Below are positions 18,869 through 28,827 of a DNA stretch of 64,000 nucleotides, one piece after another; within the stretch, counting starts at the first letter, position 1; every line of letters starts with the position of its first letter. The DNA is from Betaproteobacteria bacterium. Lineage in GTDB: Bacteria; Pseudomonadota; Gammaproteobacteria; Burkholderiales; Burkholderiaceae_D. Where the stretch lies: positions 27,954 through 91,953 of the forward strand of contig JABDED010000002.1 in NCBI GenBank assembly GCA_013287275.1, written 5' to 3'. The notes below the pieces were generated by a model. The model did not search any database. It was not told the DNA's origin and saw nothing but the letters and a program-made list of their open reading frames with translations. The position numbers were made by a program, and so were the translations under genes.

Positions 18869-20818
18869 CTATTTGCTTCCGTCGTCTGCTTTGTCCGGAG
18901 CCGTCGGCGCTTTCGGCGCCGCACCCGCTCCGCTACCCGCGGAGCCTCCGCTGTTCAATAATATGGGCGTGCCCGATACGGCCACGCTGGCCGGACCGAT
19001 CACGATGAATCCGCCGCCGGCTTTCAGCGTAATGCTCATGCCGGCCTCTATCACTACATTCATGCCGGCCTTGATATGGATGTCGGTGCCGGCCTCCAGG
19101 CCGTATTTCATACCGGCCTTGCTCTGCAAATCCTGGCCGGCCTCCATGGAGGTAGTGCCGGTCACTTTTTCATTCAGATCACCTTTGACGGTCACGCTCT
19201 TGTCGCCGCCTACCTGCTCCAGCTTGTCTTTTTCCACCATCTGGTGGCGGTTATTGCCTATCCATTCCAGCAAATCGTTCTTGACGTAATTGTCCTGGTT
19301 TTTTTCCGCATGCAGGAAGACCTGCTCGCTGCCTTTCTTGTCTTCAAAGCGGAGTTCGTTATAGCCGCCGCCCCCCTTGGTCGAATTGCTCATGATAGTC
19401 GATCTGCTGGCCTGATCAGGCAATTTATACGGCGGCATCATGTCGGCGTTGTAAACGCTGCCCGTCACCAGCGGCTGATCCGGATCGCCCTCCAGGAAAC
19501 TGACGATGACTTCCTGGCCTATGCGGGGAATGAACATGTGGCCCCAGCGCTTGCCGGCCCAGGCCTGCGACACCCGTACCCAGCAGGAGCTGGACTCGTC
19601 GTCCTTGCCCACCCGGTCCCAATGGAACTGCACCTTGATGCGTCCGTACTTATCGGTCCAGATTTCCTCGCCGGCCTTGCCGACCACGATCGCCGTCTGC
19701 GGTCCCTGCACCAGCGGCTTCCTGGTGCGGGCTTCAGAACGGTACGCGTGCTCCTTGCCGATGGCGGTAAAACGGCAATCCAGGAACAGCGTTTTTTCAG
19801 GCGCGGGCGCGCTTTGGTAAGCGTCGGAGGCAAGTTCGTATTCGGCGCTAACCACCAGGAATTCGCCATTCTGGTCGGCCCGTGAATGTTCGGCCAGCTT
19901 GAACATGCCGCCGGGAGTGATGCCGCGGGCAGTAGTGCTGGCGCAGACTATTTCATAATTCGCCTGCTGCGCTTCAACGTTGACCTGGGCCGACGTCTCG
20001 CCGTCGCCGCGCTCGGTGAAAAGCCCGGGATAGTCGTAAATTTCATGCGTGTTCTGGTCATGCGTGCGCGCGATCTTGGATTTCACCAGCAGGTTGCCGG
20101 CCGGTTTTTCAAAATCGAAGGCCTTCAGCGCATAGGCATCGGTATGGATCTCGCCGCCCATCAGCCATTTGTAGACGACTTCGCCATTACGCATTGCCGC
20201 CTCGTCATCGGGCACGTAGTTCAGTTCCGCATAGCCGGAGATTGTCGAATGCGCCGAATACGAGTCGGCCAGCACCATCGTATGCCGGCCATTCTGATGC
20301 TTGAAATAATAATAGATGCCGAAGCGCTCCATCAGGCGGCTGACGAAATTGAAGTCGCTTTCGCGGTATTGCACGCAATACGGCAGCACCGGATAGATCG
20401 CAGTCAGCGCGCCCAAATCAAAATCGGCGACGGTATATTTATCGAATATCGCCTTGATGATGTCGACCGCAGTTTTTTCCTGGAAGATGTAGCAATCGGC
20501 GGCACGGGTCAGGAACCACAGCCACGGCCGCACGGTCGCCTGATAAGTGGCATAGCGGCCCTGCCGCCCGGTCATCGCAAAGCGTGTCACCAGGCCGTTG
20601 AATTCCCGCTGCTCGCCGTCGGGGCGATCGACCGCGATCGACAGATCCTTGCCGAGGATATCGTCGATCTTGATATCGGATTTTTCACTGAGCAGATCCA
20701 GGCTGTATTCGCCCAGCCGGCCCAGGCCATCCGTGCCGCGCATGCGATGGAACAGCAAAACATCTGCACCCAGCGGGCTGCTGACGGCGACTCTTCGATT
20801 GTCCTGGATGACTGGCAT
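18869..20818 (-). CDS. vgrG: T6SS spike protein VgrG (TssI), no obvious C-terminal effector domain
   Basis: 649 aa; DRRVAVSSPLGADVLLFHRM, VQFHWDR, CWVRVSQAWAGKRWGHMFIPRIGQEVIVSFLEGDPDQPLVTGSVYN; short Gly/Ala tail. Confidence 0.96.
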   Translation of the reverse strand: MPVIQDNRRVAVSSPLGADVLLFHRMRGTDGLGRLGEYSLDLLSEKSDIKIDDILGKDLSIAVDRPDGEQREFNGLVTRFAMTGRQGRYATYQATVRPWLWFLTRAADCYIFQEKTAVDIIKAIFDKYTVADFDLGALTAIYPVLPYCVQYRESDFNFVSRLMERFGIYYYFKHQNGRHTMVLADSYSAHSTISGYAELNYVPDDEAAMRNGEVVYKWLMGGEIHTDAYALKAFDFEKPAGNLLVKSKIARTHDQNTHEIYDYPGLFTERGDGETSAQVNVEAQQANYEIVCASTTARGITPGGMFKLAEHSRADQNGEFLVVSAEYELASDAYQSAPAPEKTLFLDCRFTAIGKEHAYRSEARTRKPLVQGPQTAIVVGKAGEEIWTDKYGRIKVQFHWDRVGKDDESSSCWVRVSQAWAGKRWGHMFIPRIGQEVIVSFLEGDPDQPLVTGSVYNADMMPPYKLPDQASRSTIMSNSTKGGGGYNELRFEDKKGSEQVFLHAEKNQDNYVKNDLLEWIGNNRHQMVEKDKLEQVGGDKSVTVKGDLNEKVTGTTSMEAGQDLQSKAGMKYGLEAGTDIHIKAGMNVVIEAGMSITLKAGGGFIVIGPASVAVSGTPILLNSGGSAGSGAGAAPKAPTAPDKADDGSK

Positions 20819-20916
20819 GTATGGCTTCTGTCTGAAGGTTGTTCGTAAATGCCGGCTGTATCTCTGTTGCCGATTGGCCGGGTATCGGCGCTCTTTATGC
20901 GTGCACGTTCAAGGGA

Positions 20917-21306
20917 TCACGGAATCATGGTCTTGGTGGTGGCCGGGTTATTGATGCTGATCACTCCCGCCCAGTTGCACATGCATTTGGACACATTGTC
21001 CAGCGCAGGCATGAAACCTATCATCACCGTCGGCGCACCCGGCACCCAGGGTGAGGAGGTCGCAGGAATGCAAGGCATGGGCGTCAGCACCCCCAGCGCA
21101 GCCGCGGTCGCCGCGGCCACCATAGGATTGGCCGGGGAATTGCACATACCGAAAGGCATGATATTCACCATGGGGATGTGGTCCATGATGTTGGCGGCAG
21201 GCGGCCCCTCCCCCATCACTTTATTCTTGGGTAAAACCACCAGCGAAGACGGGGCAGCACCAAAAGTACATTGCAACAGCGCGCCCATGGAAACTTGGTT
21301 TGGCAT
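20917..21306 (-). CDS. DUF4280-type PAAR-like protein
   Basis: Likely start MPNQVSMGALLQCTFG; MPFGMCNSPANPMV...TPMPCIPATSSPWVPGAPTVMIGFMPALDNVSKCMCNWAGVISI; upstream of vgrG. Confidence 0.85.
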   Translation of the reverse strand: MPNQVSMGALLQCTFGAAPSSLVVLPKNKVMGEGPPAANIMDHIPMVNIMPFGMCNSPANPMVAAATAAALGVLTPMPCIPATSSPWVPGAPTVMIGFMPALDNVSKCMCNWAGVISINNPATTKTMIP

Positions 21307-21763
21307 ACTTTGTGTCCCGCAGTCTTGTCCGATTCGCCACGACAGCGCATCTGTCTGTAATGTGTATCCGTCCTTGTAAAGCAAGGCGACGGCTAAGCAC
21401 TTGATCCGTGCTTTACATCCGTTTTACACGTGTTTTACATCTCTTTTTCATATTCTGTGTCTTTTGCCTGTAAGCTGCAAAATCCGTGCCTGTCGCCTTG
21501 CATGCCGGCCTGGCTGGAACGCCCCCAAGATTGTCGCATCATCGCATATTTTTATCACACCGACAATCAAATGCCCCGGGTAAAGCACACCCTTTTGCAG
21601 CGATGTGCAACAGGCGTTCCCGACCCAAAGCGCGGCCGGGCACGATCCCGGTTTGCAAATGCCGTGGCGCTCTGAAATTCCCTTTCGGCAACATCAGATA
21701 TCCAATATTCAATTGGCATAAATACTGCTATCTTTGCGTTCAAGCCGAACTCGACTATCCAAC

Positions 21764-23176
21764 ATGACCAACGCACTCTTTGAGCAGGCACGAACGCTGC
21801 ATCACGCCGGCCAATTTTCCGATGCGGCCCAGCTGTACCGGCAAGTGCTTGCACGCGACGCCAGCCATTTTCGTGCCCACAATAATCTGGGCGCCTGCGA
21901 GGACGAACTGCAGCATTGGGAGCAGGCAGAAAAGGCGTTTCGCGACGCGCTGGCGATTGCGCCCGATGAGGCGCCGATACAACATAACCTCGGCCGCCTG
22001 CTGCACAAGCAGGGCATGCACGCGGATGCAGAACATCACTATTGTCTGGCGATACAGCTTCAACCGGACTTTGCCGATGCCTACTTCAATCTGGGCCGCT
22101 TGCTGCAGGACACCAGGCAATTGCAACAGGCCAGCGTAATGCTGATGAAAGCAGCAGAACTCACACCCGATGCCGCAGGGCCGCATGCAGTGCTGGCCGA
22201 CGTCTTCTTCGACATGAACCTGTTGCCGCAAGCGCTGGCCGCGTACAGGAAAACCACGGAAATCACCCCGACCGACGCCTATGCGCATTTCCATGTAGGC
22301 AAAGTGCTGGAGACACTGCAGCGGCCTGACGAAGCAGTGGAAAGCTACCGCCGGTCGCTGGCAATAACGGATACTTCGCCAACCGCCAGGGAAGCCCTGG
22401 CCAGGGCGCTGGCCGCTGCAGGCAGGCATCAGGCTGCGGTGCAATCATTAAAGGAGTGCCTGGAATTCACCCCTGGGCAACCGGTAGCAATCCATATGCT
22501 GGCCGCACTGGGCGCGGCCGATACTCCGGACTCAGCCAGCAGCGAATATGTACGCGACACTTTTGATCGGTTTGCCGAAAATTTCGACACAACGCTGGAA
22601 AAGCTGCAATACCGGGCGCCCCAACTGGTACAGCAAGCGGTCACACGCCACTACGGTGAAGCCCGCGCGGACCTGCGTATCCTTGATGTAGGCTGCGGCA
22701 CCGGCTTGTGCGGTCCGCTGCTCCGTCCCTATGCCGCCTCCCTGGCAGGCGTGGATCTGTCTTCTGCGATGCTGCAACTGGCGGAGCAGCGGCATATCTA
22801 TGACGAACTGCGGGAGGCCGAACTGGTCGCCTATCTGGCGTCGCAACATGCGAGCTTTGACCTGATAGCCTCCGCCGATACCTTCTGCTACCTGGGCAGG
22901 CTGGAAGAAGCATTGCTGGCTGCTGCAAGGGCGCTCAAGCCGGGCGGAATGCTGGTGTTTACCGTGGAGCACGCCAGGCAGCAGGCAGGCTATGTGCTCG
23001 GCGAGCACGGGCGCTATGCCCATGCCGAAACCTACCTGCGCGCCTGCCTGGAACAGGCCGGCTTCGTCCAAGCCCTGGTTGAATACGGCGAATTGCGCAC
23101 CGAAGGCGGGGTGGCCGTCGCGGGCCTGGTCGTCGCAGCCCAAGGGCCGGATAAGAGCAGGATAAAGGCCGGATAA
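21764..23176 (+). CDS. TPR-repeat protein with class I SAM-dependent methyltransferase domain
   Basis: TPR repeats (FRAHNNLGACEDELQHWEQAEKAFRDAL...) then ILDVGCGTGLCGPLLRPYAASLAGVDLS. Confidence 0.9.
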   Translation: MTNALFEQARTLHHAGQFSDAAQLYRQVLARDASHFRAHNNLGACEDELQHWEQAEKAFRDALAIAPDEAPIQHNLGRLLHKQGMHADAEHHYCLAIQLQPDFADAYFNLGRLLQDTRQLQQASVMLMKAAELTPDAAGPHAVLADVFFDMNLLPQALAAYRKTTEITPTDAYAHFHVGKVLETLQRPDEAVESYRRSLAITDTSPTAREALARALAAAGRHQAAVQSLKECLEFTPGQPVAIHMLAALGAADTPDSASSEYVRDTFDRFAENFDTTLEKLQYRAPQLVQQAVTRHYGEARADLRILDVGCGTGLCGPLLRPYAASLAGVDLSSAMLQLAEQRHIYDELREAELVAYLASQHASFDLIASADTFCYLGRLEEALLAAARALKPGGMLVFTVEHARQQAGYVLGEHGRYAHAETYLRACLEQAGFVQALVEYGELRTEGGVAVAGLVVAAQGPDKSRIKAG

Positions 23177-23303
23177 ACGGCTGGCCCCGCTTTGCATCAG
23201 TGGCGCGGACAACCTAGCGCCGGACAAAAAAATCGGAACGATATTGCCCCATTAGCCGGGATGCAGCATGGTCAGCGCCTGTCAGGCCGCCGACAGCTTT
23301 AAT

Positions 23304-24014
23304 TCAGGTGGATTTGATTTTTTCCATCAAAAACTCCTTCGCCACCTTGTGCGTGGTGTGATACTTGAGCCATTGCATCTCTTCCACGCTATACAGCTCG
23401 GAGATAATATCCTCGACCATTTTGCAGTCGTATTGCTGCAAATGCCTGGCCAGATGGCCTGCCGCGCGCTCCCTCTTGGCCCCCAGCGTCCCGGAAGCAA
23501 ATTTGTAGCCTTTCTTTCCTATCGCGCGTATCCCTTCCAGCAAGCCCACACCGGGTATTGCGCTGGCTCCTTTGCGATACATCTTTGCGGTCTTTTTTCC
23601 TATGATGTAAGGCAGCACATGGTCCGCGATCATCGCGTGGAAAAGCTGGCGGGCCTGCTCGGCATCCATATTGTCCACCCTTTTGCACTGGCACTCGTAG
23701 GCGGTTTTATTGGAAAGTATCGTATGCAGCCCATTCAGGTGCTGCTTGGTTTTATAGGCTGCCCGGCCGGAGGCGATCGACGACGCGATAGTCAGCACGC
23801 CGCCGGTAACGACCAGGCCGACGCCGGTCGCCGAGACTCCGCCGGCAACCGCGGCTGCTATCACGGACAGCGAGCTGGTGCCGGTTGCAACCTGGGCTAT
23901 CTGTATGCCTACAGATGCTGCCGTCGCACCGCCCTTGCCGACCTTCTTGGCAATCTGCAAATGCTTGTTGACGGCTTCGCCTTGCGGCAGCGCGGGGATT
24001 TCGGATTCAGGCAT
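23304..24014 (-). CDS. Unrecognised protein with a Gly/Ala-rich hydrophobic segment; possible T6SS effector or accessory protein
   Basis: Start MPESEIPALPQ with GGAGAAATTGAG upstream; ~50-residue hydrophobic stretch (GGATAASVGIQIAQVATGTSSLSVIAAAVAGGVSATGVGLVVTGGVLTIASSIASG); charged C-terminus. Confidence 0.65.
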   Translation of the reverse strand: MPESEIPALPQGEAVNKHLQIAKKVGKGGATAASVGIQIAQVATGTSSLSVIAAAVAGGVSATGVGLVVTGGVLTIASSIASGRAAYKTKQHLNGLHTILSNKTAYECQCKRVDNMDAEQARQLFHAMIADHVLPYIIGKKTAKMYRKGASAIPGVGLLEGIRAIGKKGYKFASGTLGAKRERAAGHLARHLQQYDCKMVEDIISELYSVEEMQWLKYHTTHKVAKEFLMEKIKST

Positions 24015-24109
24015 CTCAATTTCTCCATAATGCGGCGGCAATGCCGCAAAAAATATCATTTTTTCCAAACGCATATCTGCCGATCGTCCGCCTGCGGCGG
24101 ACAAGCCGA

Positions 24110-24252
24110 TCAGAAATACGCAAGCCTTTTTGCGAACTTCAATTCATCCCAGATCAGCTCCAGCAATTTGATACCGGTCGCCGATTCTGCAATCTTGCCC
24201 GGCGTTTCACTTCCATGGGTACAGGAAACGGGTGCGCGCCGGTATCTGCCAT
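24110..24252 (-). pseudogene. Small ORF, possibly frameshifted
   Basis: ATG at 24252 with AAGGGGG RBS opens MADTGAHPFPVPMEVK..., stopping at 24154; the -1 frame encodes GSETPGKIAESATGIKLLELIWDELKFAKRLAYF and stops at 24110. Confidence 0.3.
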
Positions 24253-24370
24253 GATGCCCCCTTATTTTTTTCGAAGACCAGCCTTTTCCCCTGCAACAGC
24301 AGGCAAACCAGGCTGTGCCGCCCACCCCTGCAACAATCAAAATATTTTTACCTGCTCAATGCGCTGCTAG

Positions 24371-24925
24371 CTAGTTCCAGACGCCGCCTTTCAAAAAGAT
24401 CAGTTCGTCGTCGCTCATTTTTTTGAGCGCGACCAGCATCTTGTTTTGCACGGCCGCCGTCACCTTGTTCTCAAGCCCGTTTGTTGCCGCCACAGTATTA
24501 ACCAATGTCCGGTTCGCATCCAGCGCCTTAACGTCGGCCGCCGCACCGCCGCCGGCATCATTCCTGGCCGGGATCTTGGGATTCGCATCGCCTACCCAAT
24601 GCCATGTTTTAGCCGTGGCATTGAAATACAGCACGTAATGCCAGTAGTGGGCGACCGCCTTGGTGGCTTCGATCTTGAAATGGAAGTTATTGCAGACAGT
24701 CTTCATGCGATCGGTCATCGCAGTGATATGCCAATTCGGTGTAAACGTAATATTGTCCTGCTCTACCACTGTGCCCTGGTATAGCATCACAACCACCTGG
24801 CCGGTATTGCTTTCATCTATCGTGGTGCACTTGCAATACTCCAGCCATCTTTTAAACGCTTTTGGATGCAGCGTCGCCTGCGCCGCGCCAACGGGTGCGG
24901 CATTATTTGCCAAATCGGTACACAT
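24371..24925 (-). CDS. Unrecognised 184-aa protein directly downstream of tssH
   Basis: Full ORF with AGGAGA RBS upstream of the ATG; MCTDLANNAAPVGAAQATLHPKAFKRWLEYCKCTTIDESNTGQVVVML... Confidence 0.65.
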   Translation of the reverse strand: MCTDLANNAAPVGAAQATLHPKAFKRWLEYCKCTTIDESNTGQVVVMLYQGTVVEQDNITFTPNWHITAMTDRMKTVCNNFHFKIEATKAVAHYWHYVLYFNATAKTWHWVGDANPKIPARNDAGGGAAADVKALDANRTLVNTVAATNGLENKVTAAVQNKMLVALKKMSDDELIFLKGGVWN

Positions 24926-25079
24926 TATTTTCTCCTACTAGGTGAACTGCTTCCCCTGCATCAGGACGCGTTGCCTGCAATTTTCAAGCCCGTATCCGGT
25001 GAGCCGGCGCCGGATCGCCAGGCGGAACCCGGCCGCGCATCGCCGGCAAAAATTCCAATATCCGAACAGGCTTGCCTAT

Positions 25080-27776
25080 CTACTCAAAATCGTAAGAAAA
25101 CTCGCCGCCATTGACATCGACGTGAACCTTTGCAACCGGCTTCCCCTCCATCATGCGTTGCAAGAATTCACCGCTTATCGTCGGCAGCACGGAATTGGTC
25201 AGGATCGCGTCTATCATCCGCCCGCCGCTTTCCAGTTCGGTGCAGCGGCTGGCAATCAGTTTCACCACATCGTCGGTATAGGTGAACGGGATCTTGTGGC
25301 TCTCGCCCACCCGCTTCGCGATACGCCCCAGTTGCAGGCGGATGATCGCGCCTATCATCTCGTCGTTGAGCGGATAGTAAGGAATCGTCACCACGCGGCC
25401 TAGCAAGGCCGGCGGGAATATTTTCAACAGCGGTTCGCGCAGCGCCTTGGCGATCCCTTCCGGTTCCGGCATCAGTTCCGGGTCCTTGCACAGATTCATG
25501 ATCATGTCGGTACCGGCGTTGGTGGTCAGCAAGATCAGCGTATTCTTGAAATCGATCACACGGCCTTCACCGTCCTCCATCCAGCCCTTGTCGAACACCT
25601 GGAAGAAAATTTCGTGCACGTCGGGATGGGCTTTCTCCACCTCATCCAGCAGCACCACGCTATACGGCCGGCGGCGCACCGCTTCGGTCAGCACGCCGCC
25701 TTCGCCGTAGCCAACATAGCCGGGAGGCGCGCCCTTCAGCGTGGAAACGGTGTGCGCTTCCTGGTACTCGCTCATATTGATCGTGATGATGTTTTGCTCG
25801 CCGCCGTACAGGGCTTCGGCCAAGGCTAGCGCAGTCTCGGTCTTGCCAACGCCGGAGGTACCGGCCAGCATGAACACGCCGATAGGCTTGCTGGGGTTAT
25901 CCAGGCCGGCGCGCGAAGTCTGGATGCGCTTGGTGATCATTTCCAGCGCGTGGCGCTGGCCTATGATGCGCTTGCCCAACGTATCGGCCAGCTTCAGCAC
26001 GTTTTCTATCTCGTTCTTGACCATGCGGCCGACCGGGATACCGGTCCAGTCCTGCACGACCGAGGCCACCGCCTGGTGATCGACCGTAGGCAAGATCAAT
26101 GGCGTCTCGCCTTGATGGCTGCTGAGTTCCGCCTGCAAGGTCTTCAGTTCGGTCAGCCAGGCATCGCGTTCGGCTGCGTTATCTGCCGGCACCGCCGCTT
26201 CCGCTGCGCCCTCCACCTTGCCGGTCACGGTGCGCAACTTGCCGCGCAATTCCAGGATCTTGGTGACCAGCACTTTTTCCGCGTTCCAGCGGGTTTCCAA
26301 TTCATCCAGCCGAGCCTTCTCTATTGCCAGTTTTTCCTGCGCAACGGTTTCGCGGGCCTTGGTATCGACGCCGACCGCGGTTTCACGGGCGATGATTTCC
26401 AGCTCGGTTTCCAATGCGATGATGCGCTTGCGGCTGTCGTCCACCGCCGGCGGCGTAGCGTGCTGGCTGACTGCGACCCTGGCGCAGGTGGTATCCAACA
26501 GGCTGACCGACTTGTCAGGCAACTGCCGCGCCGGGATATAGCGGTGCGACAATTTGACCGCGGCTTCCAGCGCTTCATCTAGCACTTGTACCTGGTGGTG
26601 TTTTTCCATCGTCGACGCAATGCCGCGCATCATCAGGATGGCTTTTTCTTCAGTCGGTTCCGGCACTTGCACTACCTGGAAACGGCGGGTCAGCGCCGGA
26701 TCTTTTTCTATGTGTTTCTTGTATTCGGCCCAGGTCGTCGCGGCAACGGTGCGCAAGGTGCCGCGCGCCAGCGCCGGTTTCAGCAGGTTGGCGGCGTCGC
26801 CGGTGCCGGCCGCGCCGCCGGCGCCGACCAGGGTATGCGCCTCGTCGATGAACAGGATCACCGGCTTTTCCGAAGCCTGCACTTCTTCTATCACCTGGCG
26901 CAGGCGGTTTTCAAATTCGCCCTTCATGCTAGCGCCGGCTTGCAGCAGGCCGACATCCAGGGTACGCAAGCTCACGTCTTTCAGCGAAGGAGGCACGTCG
27001 CCGGCGACGATACGCTGTGCAAATCCTTCCACCACCGCCGTTTTACCCACGCCGGCCTCACCGGTCAGGATGGGATTGTTTTGCCGGCGGCGCATCAGGA
27101 TGTCGATCACCTGGCGTATTTCATCGTCGCGGCCGACGATAGGATCCAGCTTGCCGCTGCGGGCCTGTTCGGTCAGGTCCACCGTATACCGTTTCAGCGC
27201 TTCCTGCTTACCCATCGCGGCCGGGGCGACAGCGCCGCTGGCCTCGCCCGGCGCGGCGCCGCCGCCGACCTGGAAGCCGTCGCTAGCGCGCATCTGCGCT
27301 TCGGGCGAATTGCCCAGCAGATTGGCGAAATCTTCCGTCAGCGCATCCACCTTGATTTTTTCAAACTGGCGCGACATCGCATACAGGCTGTTGCGCAGCG
27401 CGGATGTTTTCAGTATGCCGACGATCAGGTGGCCGGTGCGCACCTGCGACTCGCCGAACATCAGCGTGCCGAACACCCAGGCCCGCTCAACCGCCTCTTC
27501 CACTTGCGACGACAGGTCGGTTACCGAAGTAGAACCGCGCGGCAGGCGGTCCAGCGCTTCGGTCATGTCGCGCGCCAAACCGGCCGGATCCAGGCCGAAA
27601 TGCTTGATCAGCCGCGCCAGATCCGAATCCTGCAATTGCATCACCTGGTGCAGCCAGTGCACCAGTTCGACATAAGGATTGCCTCTCAGCTTGCAAAAAA
27701 CCGTACTGCTCTCTATCGCCCTGTAACACAGGCTATTGAGCTTACCAAACAGGGCAACGCGACTGATTTCGGCCAT
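25080..27776 (-). CDS. tssH: T6SS ATPase TssH (ClpV)
   Basis: 898 aa; two Walker A motifs (GEAGVGKTAVVEG; GTSGVGKTETALAL); N-terminal Clp repeat. Confidence 0.97.
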   Translation of the reverse strand: MAEISRVALFGKLNSLCYRAIESSTVFCKLRGNPYVELVHWLHQVMQLQDSDLARLIKHFGLDPAGLARDMTEALDRLPRGSTSVTDLSSQVEEAVERAWVFGTLMFGESQVRTGHLIVGILKTSALRNSLYAMSRQFEKIKVDALTEDFANLLGNSPEAQMRASDGFQVGGGAAPGEASGAVAPAAMGKQEALKRYTVDLTEQARSGKLDPIVGRDDEIRQVIDILMRRRQNNPILTGEAGVGKTAVVEGFAQRIVAGDVPPSLKDVSLRTLDVGLLQAGASMKGEFENRLRQVIEEVQASEKPVILFIDEAHTLVGAGGAAGTGDAANLLKPALARGTLRTVAATTWAEYKKHIEKDPALTRRFQVVQVPEPTEEKAILMMRGIASTMEKHHQVQVLDEALEAAVKLSHRYIPARQLPDKSVSLLDTTCARVAVSQHATPPAVDDSRKRIIALETELEIIARETAVGVDTKARETVAQEKLAIEKARLDELETRWNAEKVLVTKILELRGKLRTVTGKVEGAAEAAVPADNAAERDAWLTELKTLQAELSSHQGETPLILPTVDHQAVASVVQDWTGIPVGRMVKNEIENVLKLADTLGKRIIGQRHALEMITKRIQTSRAGLDNPSKPIGVFMLAGTSGVGKTETALALAEALYGGEQNIITINMSEYQEAHTVSTLKGAPPGYVGYGEGGVLTEAVRRRPYSVVLLDEVEKAHPDVHEIFFQVFDKGWMEDGEGRVIDFKNTLILLTTNAGTDMIMNLCKDPELMPEPEGIAKALREPLLKIFPPALLGRVVTIPYYPLNDEMIGAIIRLQLGRIAKRVGESHKIPFTYTDDVVKLIASRCTELESGGRMIDAILTNSVLPTISGEFLQRMMEGKPVAKVHVDVNGGEFSYDFE

Positions 27777-27795
27777 GATCTATCCTTATTTGTAC

Positions 27796-28827
27796 TTAAT
27801 TGATGTGGGAGGCAGGGGAAAGCAATAATTGCCTGTCGTCCTTTTGTGGCGGACGACTGGCAAGCCAGGTAGTCCAGCCCAGCCGGGCTTGCTTGCCAAG
27901 CTTGAGCGTGGGAATTTCTTCTTGCTTCAAAATCAGGTTGACGTCCCAGTTGTATGCCAGCCCGACGTAATTGCGTATCCAGGCGGTCAGCCTTTGCAGG
28001 CTGTCGCCGCCGGGCAGCATGCGCTGGAAATCGGCCAGGCCGACCGGGCCGATGACCACGCGGAACTTGTGCTGGCAATTCCAGACCCTGGAACCCAGCA
28101 CTGTGGTCATACCCAGCACTTCGGCATCATGCCCGGTGCGCAGACGGCAGCGGCTGTCGGCAGGCAGGCTCATCCAGTGGCCGACAAATTCCTGTATCTG
28201 CACCGGCAATTTGAAAAAATCGGCCAGCGTCTTGGCCAGCCCCTCCGCATTATGCGTCAATGAAGCAAGGCGTCCTGCGTAGTGCAGCTTGGCAAAATCG
28301 GGCAGCGCATCGCGTTTGCGCAGCGACTCCATGCCGTTACCTATCAGCGAGGCGACGTATTCGGCAAAGCGGTCGGCATCCGGACGGTCCAGGCTGACTG
28401 TAGGCTGGGCGCCGGCCCAAGCGCGGTAAAACAGCGAGATCATCCTGTGATGGAAAATATCCAGGAAACGCGCCAGGGTCGGATCCGAAGAATTGCGCAG
28501 CCTGTCGCGCACATACTCAGTTATATGCACCGGCATGGGCCCGTTGGCTCCCAGCAGGCCAAAGAAATTGACGTCCAGGCGCGGCGCCCTGCCGTCGCTG
28601 CCCGGCTTGATTGCGGAAAACATGCCAGGCTCAAACGCCAGCGAAGGAGACTGGCCGAAACGCACAGCATCGTCCTGAGGACGCGAAGACTGCCCTATGC
28701 GCGGCTTGTCGGCATGCGCATTTTCCAGCAGGCGCAAGGCGGCGAAAAAATCGAAGGCATCAAGGTCGTCCTCCAGCCTGCGCGTGGTATCTACAGGATC
28801 TCGCATCGCCCCACCCTGGCTGGCCAT
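27796..28827 (-). CDS. tssG: T6SS baseplate protein TssG
   Basis: 343 aa; RIGQSSRPQDDAVRFGQSPSLAFEP...FFGLLGANGPMPVHITEYVRDR; overlaps tssF by 37 bp. Confidence 0.95.
   Translation of the reverse strand: MASQGGAMRDPVDTTRRLEDDLDAFDFFAALRLLENAHADKPRIGQSSRPQDDAVRFGQSPSLAFEPGMFSAIKPGSDGRAPRLDVNFFGLLGANGPMPVHITEYVRDRLRNSSDPTLARFLDIFHHRMISLFYRAWAGAQPTVSLDRPDADRFAEYVASLIGNGMESLRKRDALPDFAKLHYAGRLASLTHNAEGLAKTLADFFKLPVQIQEFVGHWMSLPADSRCRLRTGHDAEVLGMTTVLGSRVWNCQHKFRVVIGPVGLADFQRMLPGGDSLQRLTAWIRNYVGLAYNWDVNLILKQEEIPTLKLGKQARLGWTTWLASRPPQKDDRQLLLSPASHIN

Noticed and set aside
18869-20818. Evolved VgrG with C-terminal effector
   Set aside because: After the DUF2345-like repeats only a short Gly/Ala/Pro tail remains.
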